Shown here: positions 40,921-57,185 of the stretch, one piece after another
How the letters are laid out: each line of letters starts with the position of its first letter
Numbering within the stretch: position 1 is the first letter of the stretch
Source: Homarus americanus
Lineage: Eukaryota; Arthropoda; Malacostraca; Decapoda; Nephropidae
Reading direction: 5' to 3'
Assembly (NCBI RefSeq): GCF_018991925.1
Contig: NW_024756914.1
Span: forward strand, 6,490,217-6,554,216
DNA length: 64,000 nt
The notes under the pieces: model-generated
The model's database searches: none
What the model saw: the letters and a program-made list of their open reading frames with translations, nothing else
What the model was told of the DNA's origin: nothing
Program-made: the position numbers and the translations under genes

Positions 40921-44230
<3,310 letters not shown>

Positions 44231-45607
44231 CAGGTTGTACTAGTCCGGCAACCTGGGACCTGACTGGTGCCGGACCATGGAAATTGCCGGACCATGGAAA
44301 TTCACCCTTTTCCTGATAGTGACTTGTGCTTATGCCTGAAGCACTAGCACCACTTTCTCTGCATCATGGTCTCTTTGAAGACATATTGAAGGGTTAAATG
44401 TCGTATAGTAGCTTCTCAAATTTCGCGAGTTTAATTCTTAACGTATTTTATTAAACACACAAAAAAATAAATAAATAAAAATTGAAAAACAGCGTCATTT
44501 CTCTTATGTACAAAGAGATTCATTATTGTTTGTCACTGAATGCCTTTTTTTATCGAATTAATGCTTATGTGTGCAAAATGAGCAATAAAAATTCATTAAT
44601 AATACGTAGAATATTAAAACACGAGGAAATGACACAACATTGTTTTCGTTGATTACAAAAACCAGTGACTGACTGGTTCTTACATATAAACTGAAGAAAA
44701 TAAGACTCTGGTTGTAGCTGCTGTAGTAAAATTAATATGGTTGTTTTAAGTAATGTTATTAATGTTAATAAATGGAACAATAGAAGTAGCTAACGATAAT
44801 GGTAAAGTAAAAAGAGATCGCATATGTAAGTGCGCACACGTGAAACATATCGTCATTATTTTACATAAGAATATGAAAGCAACACTTATTTACTGTTCAT
44901 ATATATTTGATTAATGTTTCTGAATTTGTTTTTATTGAATTAATGTACGTGTGTGCAAAAATTAATACAATTTATTAATAATATGTGGAATATTAGAGGA
45001 GACTTGAGACGGCTGCCGGCATTGTTTATGTTAAAGCTTACGAAACCAGTGATTGATTGGTTCTATACATAAAACTGAAGAAAATAAGCATCCTGAGTTT
45101 AGGCTGTAGTAAAATTAATGTAAAAAATGAATATGGTTGCTTGAAGTACCTGTAATGTTATTTAATGTTAATAAATGGAACAATATAAGTAGCTAACCAT
45201 TAATGGTAAAAAAAAAAGTGAGACTGCTCGTATGAAAGTGCGCACATGTGGAAAATTTTATCATCATACTCTCTACATAAGAATATGAAAGCAACACTTA
45301 TTTACTGCTCATATATATTGAAGGGTTAAATGTTGTACTCTGTATAGACAAGCAGAGAGAGCAGCCTAACTGCTGGATGTAAACAACCTTATTTCCTCAT
45401 GGCTTTTTTTTTTTTTTTTAAGGATTAGCCCACCTGGGTATAGGTCACTAATCTACATTGGGGCCTGAGGGCAAAATTTAATACTCCTGTAATAATAATA
45501 ATAATAATAATAATAATTCAGAGAAGTAAAAAAAAAAGCTGCCTCATTCACCTATTGACAAACTAAAATCGTTCCTGGACCACAGAATGCCGGACTAGAG
45601 GTATAAC

Positions 45608-45610
<3 letters not shown>
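44231..45610. mobile_element. 1.38 kb non-autonomous TA-targeting DNA transposon with internal tandem duplication
   Basis: The left end CAGGTTGTACTAGTCCGG and the right end read in reverse (CAGGTTATACCTCTAGTCCGG without its last base) form inverted repeats. The element sits between (TA)n tracts with TA at both borders. No transposase frame is present. Two diverged copies of a ~390 bp unit lie in tandem (about 44541-44920 and 44925-45323); both contain ACATAAGAATATGAAAGCAA and AATAAATGGAACAATA. Near 45406-45517 a T-run and an (AAT)n tract frame a short segment that may be a nested insertion. Confidence 0.75.

Positions 45611-45676
<66 letters not shown>
45611..45676. repeat. (TA)n tract, middle block
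   Basis: A pure array lying exactly between the two transposon-like elements. Confidence 0.97.
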
Positions 45677-47579
<1,903 letters not shown>

Positions 47580-47880
47580 TTTGACAGAATTTTTTTTATC
47601 TGTTGTGTTTATCTTTCTTCTAAATTTACTAGTCTCTCTCTCACTTACTGCTTTACATAAAATTGAACGCACTCTAACCACCACTCACACTAATGAAGTT
47701 CTTATTCTTGGTTATTTTAATATTCAATTTTATTTAGACTCACTGTGTTAAAATCAGACAGACTCGCAGCAGATACATTTTTCCTATATAAATAACTTTA
47801 CTCAGTCAATAAACCCAACCCAAATTACCTACATTGACGAAGGAAACACACTTTACTTGGCTTATATCTCGTAACACACC
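47580..47880 (+). pseudogene. Relic of a non-LTR retrotransposon endonuclease domain
   Basis: Read on the plus strand with one in-frame stop, the segment gives ICCVYLSSKFTSLSL, then NEVLILGYFNIQFYLDSLC, stop, then NFTQSINPTQIT and NTLYLAYIS. These follow the spacing of apurinic-type LINE endonucleases (I-C-x-x-Y-x-S-P, V-L-I-L-G-D-F-N, N-x-x-T-x-I-T, x-L-D-L-I-x-x-S). The catalytic Asp of G-D-F-N is Tyr here. It is short, heavily decayed and unlinked to the copy at 18.8 kb. Confidence 0.6.
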
Positions 47881-50545
47881 AACCCCCCTCACATAATTCC
47901 CTCCACATATACACACTCTACAGCTCTTTAGATGTAGGACACACTCGCCGCTAAATACAGGTTAATCAGTTATCCACGGTAAAAAGACAAGACTGGTGTG
48001 AGTACAGTATAGGTCACTTGTCATTTGTATTACCCAACAGAACACACACAGTTCAGGTCTCCCCCCCAGCGTTTGTCACCCAGTTAGCGATTGAAAATTT
48101 TGACTTTTTAAAATGGCTACGTGTATTCTGTTGTTATTTCATTATTTACATTCCTCTTTACAATTATTATTATCATTATGGCTATTCTTCTACGATAAAG
48201 ACCTTATATTTGTGCTAATGAAGACACCGTGAAAAAGACATTAGGATCATTTTCTTTAGTCAGCTGATGTGATATTCATTTACTGGTGTTGACCCGAGAA
48301 CAAGATACGTGATAAGTGTCTCAGCTGACTCCCCATCCAATATTTTTTCTTGCATTATCTTAAACATTTTACAATTAAGATAATAGTAACAGTATGAAAG
48401 TAGATGAGACAAGACCAGGATAAAGCAGGATCAAATAAGAATATACCTGACGAAGAGACATACGTTCAGGTTTTTCTGGACTCCAAGACCTTAAGTTGGT
48501 AACCTTTGACCTTAAATACATAACACTTAACACTAACACGTTATATAAAGGTCAGTGCTCGTGCTGAGTTACACCTTGCTGACATCATTTGTTATTCTAT
48601 TTTGATGCAGACGGACAGACAGACAGACACTCAAAAGAGGGAGTTGTAGGAGTGAGGGACTGACGTAATAATCTGTTCATTTCCCAGAACAGTAACTCGC
48701 TGTTGAAGTAAAGGTTCCTCTTATATTATTGTGTTTACTCGCCCTTTGAGAGATTATATTACTCTTGAGAACCCGTAACACAGCTGTCGTCTCGGGGCAT
48801 CACGTCATCAAGTCTGGAACGTTGAAGCTGGTTTATGGGGGCACACACACACACACAGGTGGCATGGCTGAGAGTCCTGATGCTTGTTTCTATACCGATG
48901 AGTGATGAACGTCCGCCATTAAGTAATTTCTTATATATTCCAAGTTGTGAAGATGAAATACCTTCCCGGGGTTTCTTACTTAGACTTATTTCTGTTCTTA
49001 TTTATGACCGCCTGGTGGACATTCTTTATCCTTGTTAAGTGAGTAGGTAAGACCGGGCCTCTGCACTGTTCACAGACCATTCACCGAGGGGGGGGGGGGG
49101 AGTGTAAACAGCGGCGGAAGGCTTGAGATCAGTAACCCAGGAGGAGAGATCGCTTGTCTCCAGGCTCAACACACACACAAACATCCGCTACATGTAAACA
49201 AACCCACTTAACACTGAGCAGCCCAAACACCAGGGAGGGCGCTGACACAATTGTTTTATTTTGTCAACTTGGTGATGTTTAAGCTTTATTAGAGTTATTT
49301 GAGACATTCATTATTCTTGTAGGTTATATATAATGACCATCATAACAAAAGTGAAGTTTTTTTTTCGATTCTGAATATTTTTACACTAGTTATGGAAAAT
49401 GTTGATATTTTATATAAATACAATAATCGTAGAGTTTTACCGGAGATTCATTGGTGCGTTTTAATCACCCCTCGTGCTCGTATACTTGGAATATCATTGG
49501 CACTGGCACTGTTAGCTTGATTAAAGGTGGACGAATTTTCTTGACGTTGATTGGTTGATTAGAGGTCACGGGACTAGGGAGGAGGGGGGGTGTTGGGTCC
49601 AAATTAAGAATAAGAGTTTTCCATGTATCCTGATTAATTATTCTGCTCTCTTAAGTTTGTTGTTACTGTAATTGGTTTAGAGCAGCGCCATGTTGATCAT
49701 AGTATTGTTTGGTTTTGATGGCGTTACCTGCATAATGCGTGTGTCTTCAGTGACGCCATGGAGGTAAATTTCTGAGACTAGTTATATGTTTACGTCACTC
49801 AGCTGTTTGGTTTATCCCTTCATGGAGTTTGTTTAGTTTCCACATGAGTGTTTTACAAAGTTCTCTCTTGAGGGTTTGGTATTATGAAGTTTATTGAAGA
49901 CTGTTTTGTGGTTTTGTCCCGTGTGATTACTTGTCTGGTTTCTTCCTGTTACTTATAATTCCAATGGCATGGTGGAGATGGTAGATGGTCACTGATTAAA
50001 GTCTCAGTTGGTCACCGTAATTAAAAATGACTTGTTACTTTGGCGTCCTGAAGATGTATCGAAGATTTGGCAGGTGTCAATTTATTATATATTAATTAGA
50101 TTTATGATTGAAATTCTCATATGTGTGTTGGTGAAAACAGAATGAAAGCAGCTGTTCACTCATTTATTTAGTAGTCTTGTTAAGATAGCATATTCCTCCA
50201 GACCTGTGACACTTTTCATTCCTTCCTCCACTGCGACATCCTCATCTTTCAACATTACACGAGAGGAATCCATTTTCTGAAATAAATGTTGAGCGCAAAA
50301 AGGGGCCAACAATGGGCTATAACTCTGTCAAAAATCATCGGAACTGAACCATCCATAAATATCTCTTATACCGAGTGGTGTGTAATTGTGTTGAACGCTG
50401 GTGAAGCCGATATTACTTACATACACACACACACCTATTGGCTGGGTATAAAAAGTGACCAGAAAAGCATTTATACTACAGGTAATAAATCGTAGATAGT
50501 CCACACAGTTTGAAGAGCATTTTAGGGTCAATTCAGACCTTCTGG

Positions 50546-50581
<36 letters not shown>

Positions 50582-52387
50582 ACATCATGAATACAAACAA
50601 GCCATGTGGTAGTCAGCATTGTGCCGCCTTAACCTTGATAGTTGTTGTCGTGTAGCGTGTGAACTAACTTACTTTACGTGTTTTAAAAGATGTTAAAACA
50701 ACTACCATCTCGGAATCCTGAATGAAGCTAAGAGACCCAGGAGGTTTACGGACATAAATAGGGATATTGAGGTGGAGCAACGACAGCTAAGGCGGGGGAG
50801 GGAACACGACGTCGGCCCTCCTATTGAGACACATCTGGGTAATTGTCTAAACTTGGCTGGTATTGTGTTATGTGGAATATTATATCCGGGTCTGGCCGCT
50901 GTGTGTGTGTGTGTATTTTTAAGTGCATATGTGTGTGTATGTGTGTGTTTGTGTTTTTTCGTCTTGATTTCCCGTGCACTGTCTCTATTATCAAATGTAT
51001 GTACCCGTAACACAGCGGAAGTCCAAGTCACTTAAACTCATATAATTACTTCTCTTGTCTGCAGAAATATTTAGTTTATTCTTAACTTTATTAAAACATC
51101 CTAGGCAAAAAGTTACTATGTCTGGATTACATGATATTTTCTTATAAATTTATTTTATTTAACCCGTATATATAATGTGATGATGACAAGCCTTTTTACC
51201 GTTGTCTATCTATAAAGGAACTGCTCGTCCATGTAACTGATAAGTAATTTCATCACGTATAGATTATAATAAAACAATCAACTCAGAATTATCCCGTCAC
51301 AACAAACACAGGACTTGATGCTCGCACGTATAAACTACCTCGTGTATTTGATTCACTTGTTTTTTACTGGGTTGAGCTGTACGCAAATGTATTTTTTTTT
51401 GTCACGATTTAAGATCTTGTGATAAGGCGAAGTGGGGAATAATTAACTGTGTGTGTGTGTGTGTGCCTTTGTGTGTTTATATTTAAAAAATTTTGGTTGA
51501 AATAGTAGGGGAGCAGGAAAGTTATTGTTTTAAAGTGATTTCCGAACATACTATCACGTACATAAACGCGCACACGCCCACTCACAGGCATAGGTTAACC
51601 CACTCACATAAATGGGCAAGCATCGTTTTAAATAACTGTCCATGAAATACTATGAGAAAAAATCTTCATTAAAAACGGAATAACGAGAGATGGATGGGTT
51701 AAAATTTCGGTATCTTTTTGTATGAGTGAACGGATTTTTTCGCAAGTTTCTCTTTCTCAGATGGAAATTCCCGCCTCTGCATGTGTTCGCCATTCTGACC
51801 CCTTGACATTCCTTATTGTTGGGGGCATTAAAGAGATGAGAACAGCAAAATTTCTCCACGCGTCTTGGGACGACTTTCTCACTTAAAGCATTTTCGTGCG
51901 CGCGCGGCATATACATAATTTAATATAACATTATTTTTATGTATATATTACACACTATAATTAAATGAGTTAAACTAACAAAGGCTTCCTTTTGAAGTAA
52001 GATCAATTAAAGGGGTGTGTTTAGATATCAAAATAAACTTGGTCACAAGTGGACTGCGGGAGGCACTTGATGCTCGGGACGCAGTCCATCAAGAGAGGCT
52101 CCGGTGTGTAATTAGGGCAGGATTCTATTTTATTTTAGTCTATCTCAACGATTAATTGACACTAACCGGTACCTAAAATTTATCTTTTTTATTGTTTGGA
52201 ATATCTTGGAAGGTAAACATGCAGTCCACTGTAAAGGCATTGTGACGGTTTGATGAATAGTCGACTCACTTCTTTTGTTTTTGTTCAAAACTAAATTGTC
52301 CAGGGGAAAAATCAAAGACTATATACTCAAGACAGGAATGAGTGTAAAATAGTCGGTAATAATACTAGCTGGGACCTCAAGGCACAG
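47881..52387. other. Gene-free stretch
   Basis: Mostly AT-rich unique DNA. Contains a 12-base G run at ~49088, a (GA)n array at 50549-50580 and short GT runs near 50900 and 51450. No convincing exon. Confidence 0.5.
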
Positions 52388-53017
52388 TGACGTCATTTTA
52401 TGTAGTCCAGAAATAAGATGGCGCTGCAGTCGTGCTTCTGTGACGTCACGTTGTCGTCTGCATGTTTCAAAATCATGGACTACAGCCAAGAATAGCCATT
52501 TTATAATCAGTAAAATTGTTGATGATACCATGATATTTCAATTCAACTTTGTTGTCATAGATACTAAGAAATCCGTCATTTTATTAAAGAAAAAAGTGGA
52601 TACTTTTTTAATACTTTTTAAAGGATTATGGATACGCTTTTACCTTTTTAGTACTTCCGTGGATACGTTTTGATTTTTCCCACTGGCAACACTGTCGCCA
52701 AGACTTCTGGGCAACGTGCTGGGTAGGTCACACCCCTGCAAGAGGAGAAAGGAGACACATCCACATTTTCATTTTCATCGGTTCCCAAAGGACAGAGATA
52801 GGTAACTTAAAACCTCTTGTGAGCTACAGTGAAAATGTGCAATTATATATTGAAATACATTTCAATTCAAAGGCAGCAGCTTCATCTGTCACTCCGACTC
52901 ACTTGATACGAATTTGACAGGTGTCGCAGATGGCAATATGCCATTGACATTTCCAGAATATACGAGAAGAACTGTGAGGAATTGCACACAAGTTATCGAG
53001 TGTGCTTTTTTTCCTTC

Positions 53018-53110
<93 letters not shown>

Positions 53111-53159
53111 TGATAAAATCACACGGGAAAATGGATTTATCTTATTCACGTTTTATATG

Positions 53160-53246
<87 letters not shown>

Positions 53247-53767
53247 GCATGATTAATACTTAATAATAATATTAATTATTAATGCTCATTTTTATGGCAA
53301 TGTTTAATATTTGTATGTATCATGTTAGATGAAATATTATAATACATGAGTAACCAAGACACAACTTAAATTTTTGGTTTTGTGTTTGTTTATTTCAATT
53401 AGATAAACAATAAGAATGCGTTTTAATAGACCAAGAACTCTATTGAAAACAAGGTCATTTATTCCCCAAACTTATGTAACGGCATGACAGGTGATTCGTC
53501 ACTTGCAGTAATTGTATGATAATTATGCAAGAGAAAAGGTTTTGTCTTTAACTTCTGAACTCATCTAAGATCTTGAGGCAATGGGGTCAGTGAAAATTAT
53601 ATAGCAGTGTTTTCATTATCTCTTTATATGTATACATACATGCATACATAAATGAAGATTGGTGTGTCTAAAATAAATGGAAAACGTAAAAAAAATATCA
53701 CTCATGACGTCACATCAACGTTTATGACGTCACGAATAGCTTCTAGACGCAGCCAATAGATGGCGCT
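52388..53767. promoter_or_regulatory. Cluster of four CRE octamers with ATGGCGCT sites and a CTCF-like core
   Basis: Perfect TGACGTCA palindromes occur at 52388, 52441, 53705 and 53725. Each pair is accompanied by ATGGCGCT: AAGATGGCGCTGCAG near 52418, and CCAATAGATGGCGCT at 53753-53767, which fits the CTCF core CCANNAGRTGGCGC. About one such octamer is expected per 64 kb; a fifth lies at 8939. The cluster is ~3-4 kb upstream of the first dystrophin ABD exon. Regulatory function is inferred from motifs only. Confidence 0.4.
53019..53243. repeat. Two (AT)n tracts separated by ~53 bp
   Basis: AT runs at 53019-53108 and 53162-53243 with CTTGATAAAATCACACGGG and following unique bases between them. 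A short sequence may have inserted into one array, or the array may have been duplicated. Confidence 0.95.
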
Positions 53768-55112
53768 ATTATTGAGGTATCTGGCATCTGTGCGCACACA
53801 TTTCCTATCTTAATAGAGTATCTTTGAGAAGAATATCCATACGGGTAACCTATCTTGTGAAATTTAAAGCTGATTATCTTAAAAAAAAGGAAAGAGTTTT
53901 GTTCTTTGTAAATATTAACTTTAAGTTGTAGCGCTAAATTCCTTCGTCGAAGATGCGTAAACTTTAATGGAAATTCGCAAGTGTGTGTATATATTATATG
54001 TCGTTGTTTTTAAATGCATTGCATTCTGAGTTGTGTATTGATATATTCTTAATAATATAATCTCAGTATCGAAATCAAATATTCTTTTCACTCACCTTCA
54101 AGTAAATCATTTTATAATCTGTTACCGAGACCATTTCATGGGTTGTGGTGTGCCTAAAATTTAACCTCGTCAGATAATGATTTTACCCCTAATTTTTTTA
54201 ACTCCATAATATAGTTATCAGAATAAATATACCATAAATATGACAATTAAGATTGTAAAGCTACATAATATCTTTATTTTGTTGTTGTGGATTTCATATA
54301 TTATTATGTCCATATGGAATTCTTGTCAAACCAAACTCAACCACGATTTACTGAATTTAGTTATTGCTACCTGCCTTGTACCTCGAATTGTTTCTAAGAG
54401 TACAATTTACTTGAAGGTGACTATCTTGAAACTTGACCCCTCAGTGCCGACAGCTAAGAGTAAAGCAAATATTGGCAGATAATATACCCTGTATTAGCAA
54501 ACACCCACACATGCACGAACGCACGCATGACATTAGGTGTATGCAAAAATTTATACTTATTTTTTCCTAACAGTGCAGTGGTTTTATGTAATCCAATTTG
54601 ATGTTGTTGAGCCCTTCTTCAAATAGAGTTTAAATTATGTTGATAATGGTTTGTGGTACTGCTGCAGGCTCGAAGCAATGTGGAAGGCACTTAGAAATTC
54701 TCTCACCTCTCCAAGCCTCTCCTTATCATCTGACCGAAAATTTTAAAGTTCTTGGACATTTCTTTACGGTGCATTAATTGTCTTATAAACCGGTAGGCAA
54801 ATACTTATAAAACCTTATCATCTTTGTGTTTCAAAAGAGCTTGGTAATAATAAATAACTTACTCTACCCACTGAAGGAATGTGTGAGTTGCTACTTTTAA
54901 CATTTACTGTTAAAATGTAAGGAATGGAACGAAAATCTCTGCACCTCGCCCACCCACCACCTCTTAGCCCCTCCCACTACCCAACAATCTAACGTACAGT
55001 GTGGTGCACAAACTCGAGGGTATCTTGGCCTTAATTAAAATCTTTCTTCTGGTATCTTTCTGTAATAAATATTCAGTTTATAGGGTTTTCATGTAATACA
55101 TTAAATAAGACA
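53768..55112. other. Gene-free AT-rich stretch
   Basis: Unique sequence. GTGTATGCAAAAATTTATAC at 54537 and TACAGTGTGGTGCACAAAC at ~54996 resemble Tc1/mariner-type ends, but no matching inverted partner was found. Confidence 0.4.
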
Positions 55113-55550
55113 TTGATGAGTGATATGCAAGACATAAGTATCAAAGTAATATGTATACGGATTGGGGCAGTTTTCTTGGGTTCATCTTTTAGTAACGCCC
55201 AGTACGAAACTGAATCGTGTGTGGGTCAACATGTGGATTTGTGTTCGCCTCTTCGAGCGTGTAGTTTAGATAAAGTACAGCCCAGGGACTTTGCCATTGG
55301 GCATTTTACTAACCATGGAGGTGTTGTTGAAAGGTATGTCAGTGGCTATGTCCTAAATGTGCCTGTCCTGGGTAGCAGGTTAGTTAGAAATGTTGATGTG
55401 GGGTGTCCACTTGTGGAGCGTTGCGATGCGATGCTTGCGGTGGTGCCATGTAGTCTTAGCAACGGTGACAACAAGTGCCCTTTAAAACAAATCAGTTGGC
55501 CCTGGAAAATATATTTACCTTTACTATGTCAACATACAATTATGATATGA
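55113..55550 (+). other. Unrecognised 145-codon open frame
   Basis: The longest non-repetitive plus-strand open frame outside the exons. It has 11 Cys, a hydrophobic start (VICIRIGAVFLGSSF) and balanced composition, e.g. RDFAIGHFTNHGGVVERYVS. No domain is recognised. It has no phase 1 donor that would join the dystrophin exon at 56619; the best internal donor-like site (GAAAG|GTATGT, ~55333) is phase 2. It may be part of an old transposable element or chance. Confidence 0.25.
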
Positions 55551-56070
55551 TAATAGATCGTTTTTATATTGTAATACGATGAGGATTACGCGTAGCACAC
55601 TGTTGAAAAATATTAAAAAGTCGTGAGAGACTTGGCAAGGTGGCTGGTCAGCTGAGCAGCTACCTGTTGAACTCACCTGAGACATTGCAGACAAAATGTT
55701 CCTTATCAAAATTTGAAACAACTTGAAGTTCGATTTTCATTAAATTTGACATTATGGATAATAGATGAGCTTAAATTCCAAGCATGGCAACCACAGTTAT
55801 TGCACATAATTTGAGTAAGTAAAGGCTGGCATTAAAGGGGTGTGACTACTAAACAAGGTCGATATGTAAACAATGAGAGGGAATTCATTCTTCATAAAGG
55901 TAACACTAATGACTCATGAACAAAAGAAAAGGTAATCTGTTTTTGTATATATAGATGAGTTTCTGTGTACTAATGAATGTATTATGTAATTCAAGACACA
56001 AAATTACAATAAAAGTAAAAAATAAGAAACTAAAACAAGCATTGTAGGTACAGTAGTTGCAGTAGGTGGT

Positions 56071-56342
56071 GACCGGTAATAAAGTCACAGGAAAAAAAGT
56101 CACAGAAAAAAGTCACAATTTTGGCTAGGAAAAAAGTCACATTTAAGGTAATAAAACTAAAAATATTTTAAAACAGTTATTAACTGACAATACATGACTT
56201 TTACATATTGACAACACAATTTATATATGATGCACGTAGGTTAGGTTAGGTTAGGTTGGGTTAGGTTAGGTTGGGTTGGGTTAGGTGACTTTTTCCTGTG
56301 ACTTTTTTTCCTGTGACTTTTTTCTGTGACTTTTTTACCTGG
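56071..56342. repeat. Inverted repeat of AAAAAAGTCACAG units with a TTAGG array in the loop
   Basis: The left arm (56071-56145) has four AAAAGTCAC units separated by AGG or AG. The right arm (56285-56342) is their reverse complement, repeating CTGTGACTTTTTT. The outer ends read GGTAATAAAGTCACAG and CTGTGACTTTTTTACC, like terminal inverted repeats. The loop of ~140 bases includes GGTTA/GGTTG units at 56238-56286. It lies ~280 bases before the first dystrophin ABD exon. It could be a MITE or a foldback minisatellite. Confidence 0.8.
56238..56286. repeat. Interstitial TTAGG-type array
   Basis: About ten GGTTA units, three or four of them changed to GGTTG. This is the arthropod telomere pentamer at an internal site. 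Confidence 0.9.
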
Positions 56343-56618
56343 ATTTGAATTGGTTATGTTAGATTAAGAGCTAACCTAACCTAACCAGTTAATAATAGGG
56401 CATAATACCACCTGAATTATAAGGTACATTGTCAGGTGAATTACGGGGTGTACTGTTCTTGTAGTGTCTGATGAATATTTGAGTGTTGTTGCTGTCATAA
56501 ATGTGTTCTTACCTGGTTCTAATTAAAAAAAAAACTAAGATTTGATCAAACCAACATTTGCTGTCAGTAGGCCGATGTACTTCAGACACCAAAATTTATA
56601 ATATTTTTTTGCTTGCAG

Positions 56619-56773
56619 ATGAGCGTGAGGATGTTCAGAAGAAGACCTTTGCTAAGTGGATCAACAGTCAGTTAGTTAAAGGGCAACATCCACCAGTCAC
56701 AGATCTTTTCTATGACTTGCGGGATGGCACTCGTCTCTTGGCATTGCTGGAGGTGCTCACTAATAAGACATAT
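56619..56773 (+). CDS. Dys: Dystrophin exon: start of actin-binding domain, CH1 first half
   Basis: Acceptor TTTGCTTGCAG and donor TAT|GTAAGT bound a 155-base exon. It starts in phase 1 (AT completes a codon begun by the previous exon) and ends in phase 0. It encodes 51 full residues beginning [18 protein letters not shown], with [18 protein letters not shown] at the carboxy end. These match the opening of the first calponin-homology domain of dystrophin/utrophin, including the K-T-F-x-K-W motif. Dystrophin links cortical F-actin to the dystroglycan complex at the plasma membrane of muscle and neurons. The phase 1 acceptor just before E-R-E-D is where human DMD exon 2 begins, so the intron position is conserved. 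An upstream ATG at 56558 merely reads through the acceptor. Confidence 0.95.
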
Positions 56774-57185
56774 GTAAGTATTTTTTTTATATATTTAGCC
56801 TTAAATAATAGAGAATAATACTTAGGGAGCTACAGAATAGGGATGAAGCAATATATGGATATACAGTAGTATATGTTAAATACAGTACTCGGTACATATG
56901 AATCGAAACAGTCCTTGTAGCTAGAGGGTACACTGTACTGTACTGACTAGTTCCACTACTCATGAATATATATCCTGAAAATGCAATAGTGTGTGATAAC
57001 TTATTTTTAACCTGTAGCTAACACTGCTTTTCATTGCAGTTTAATTTGTTTGTTATAGTTAATAATTTTACCATCAATGTTTTTGTATATAATTATTATA
57101 GTGTTGTTCTCTTTGTGAACTACAGTTTCATGCAATTTGGGATTTTCTCTCATATTTAATATTATGATACCATATTATGATCATA

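Noticed and set aside
54537..55030. Tc1/mariner-like ends
   Set aside because: The two similar words are in direct, not inverted, orientation and no transposase frame lies between them.
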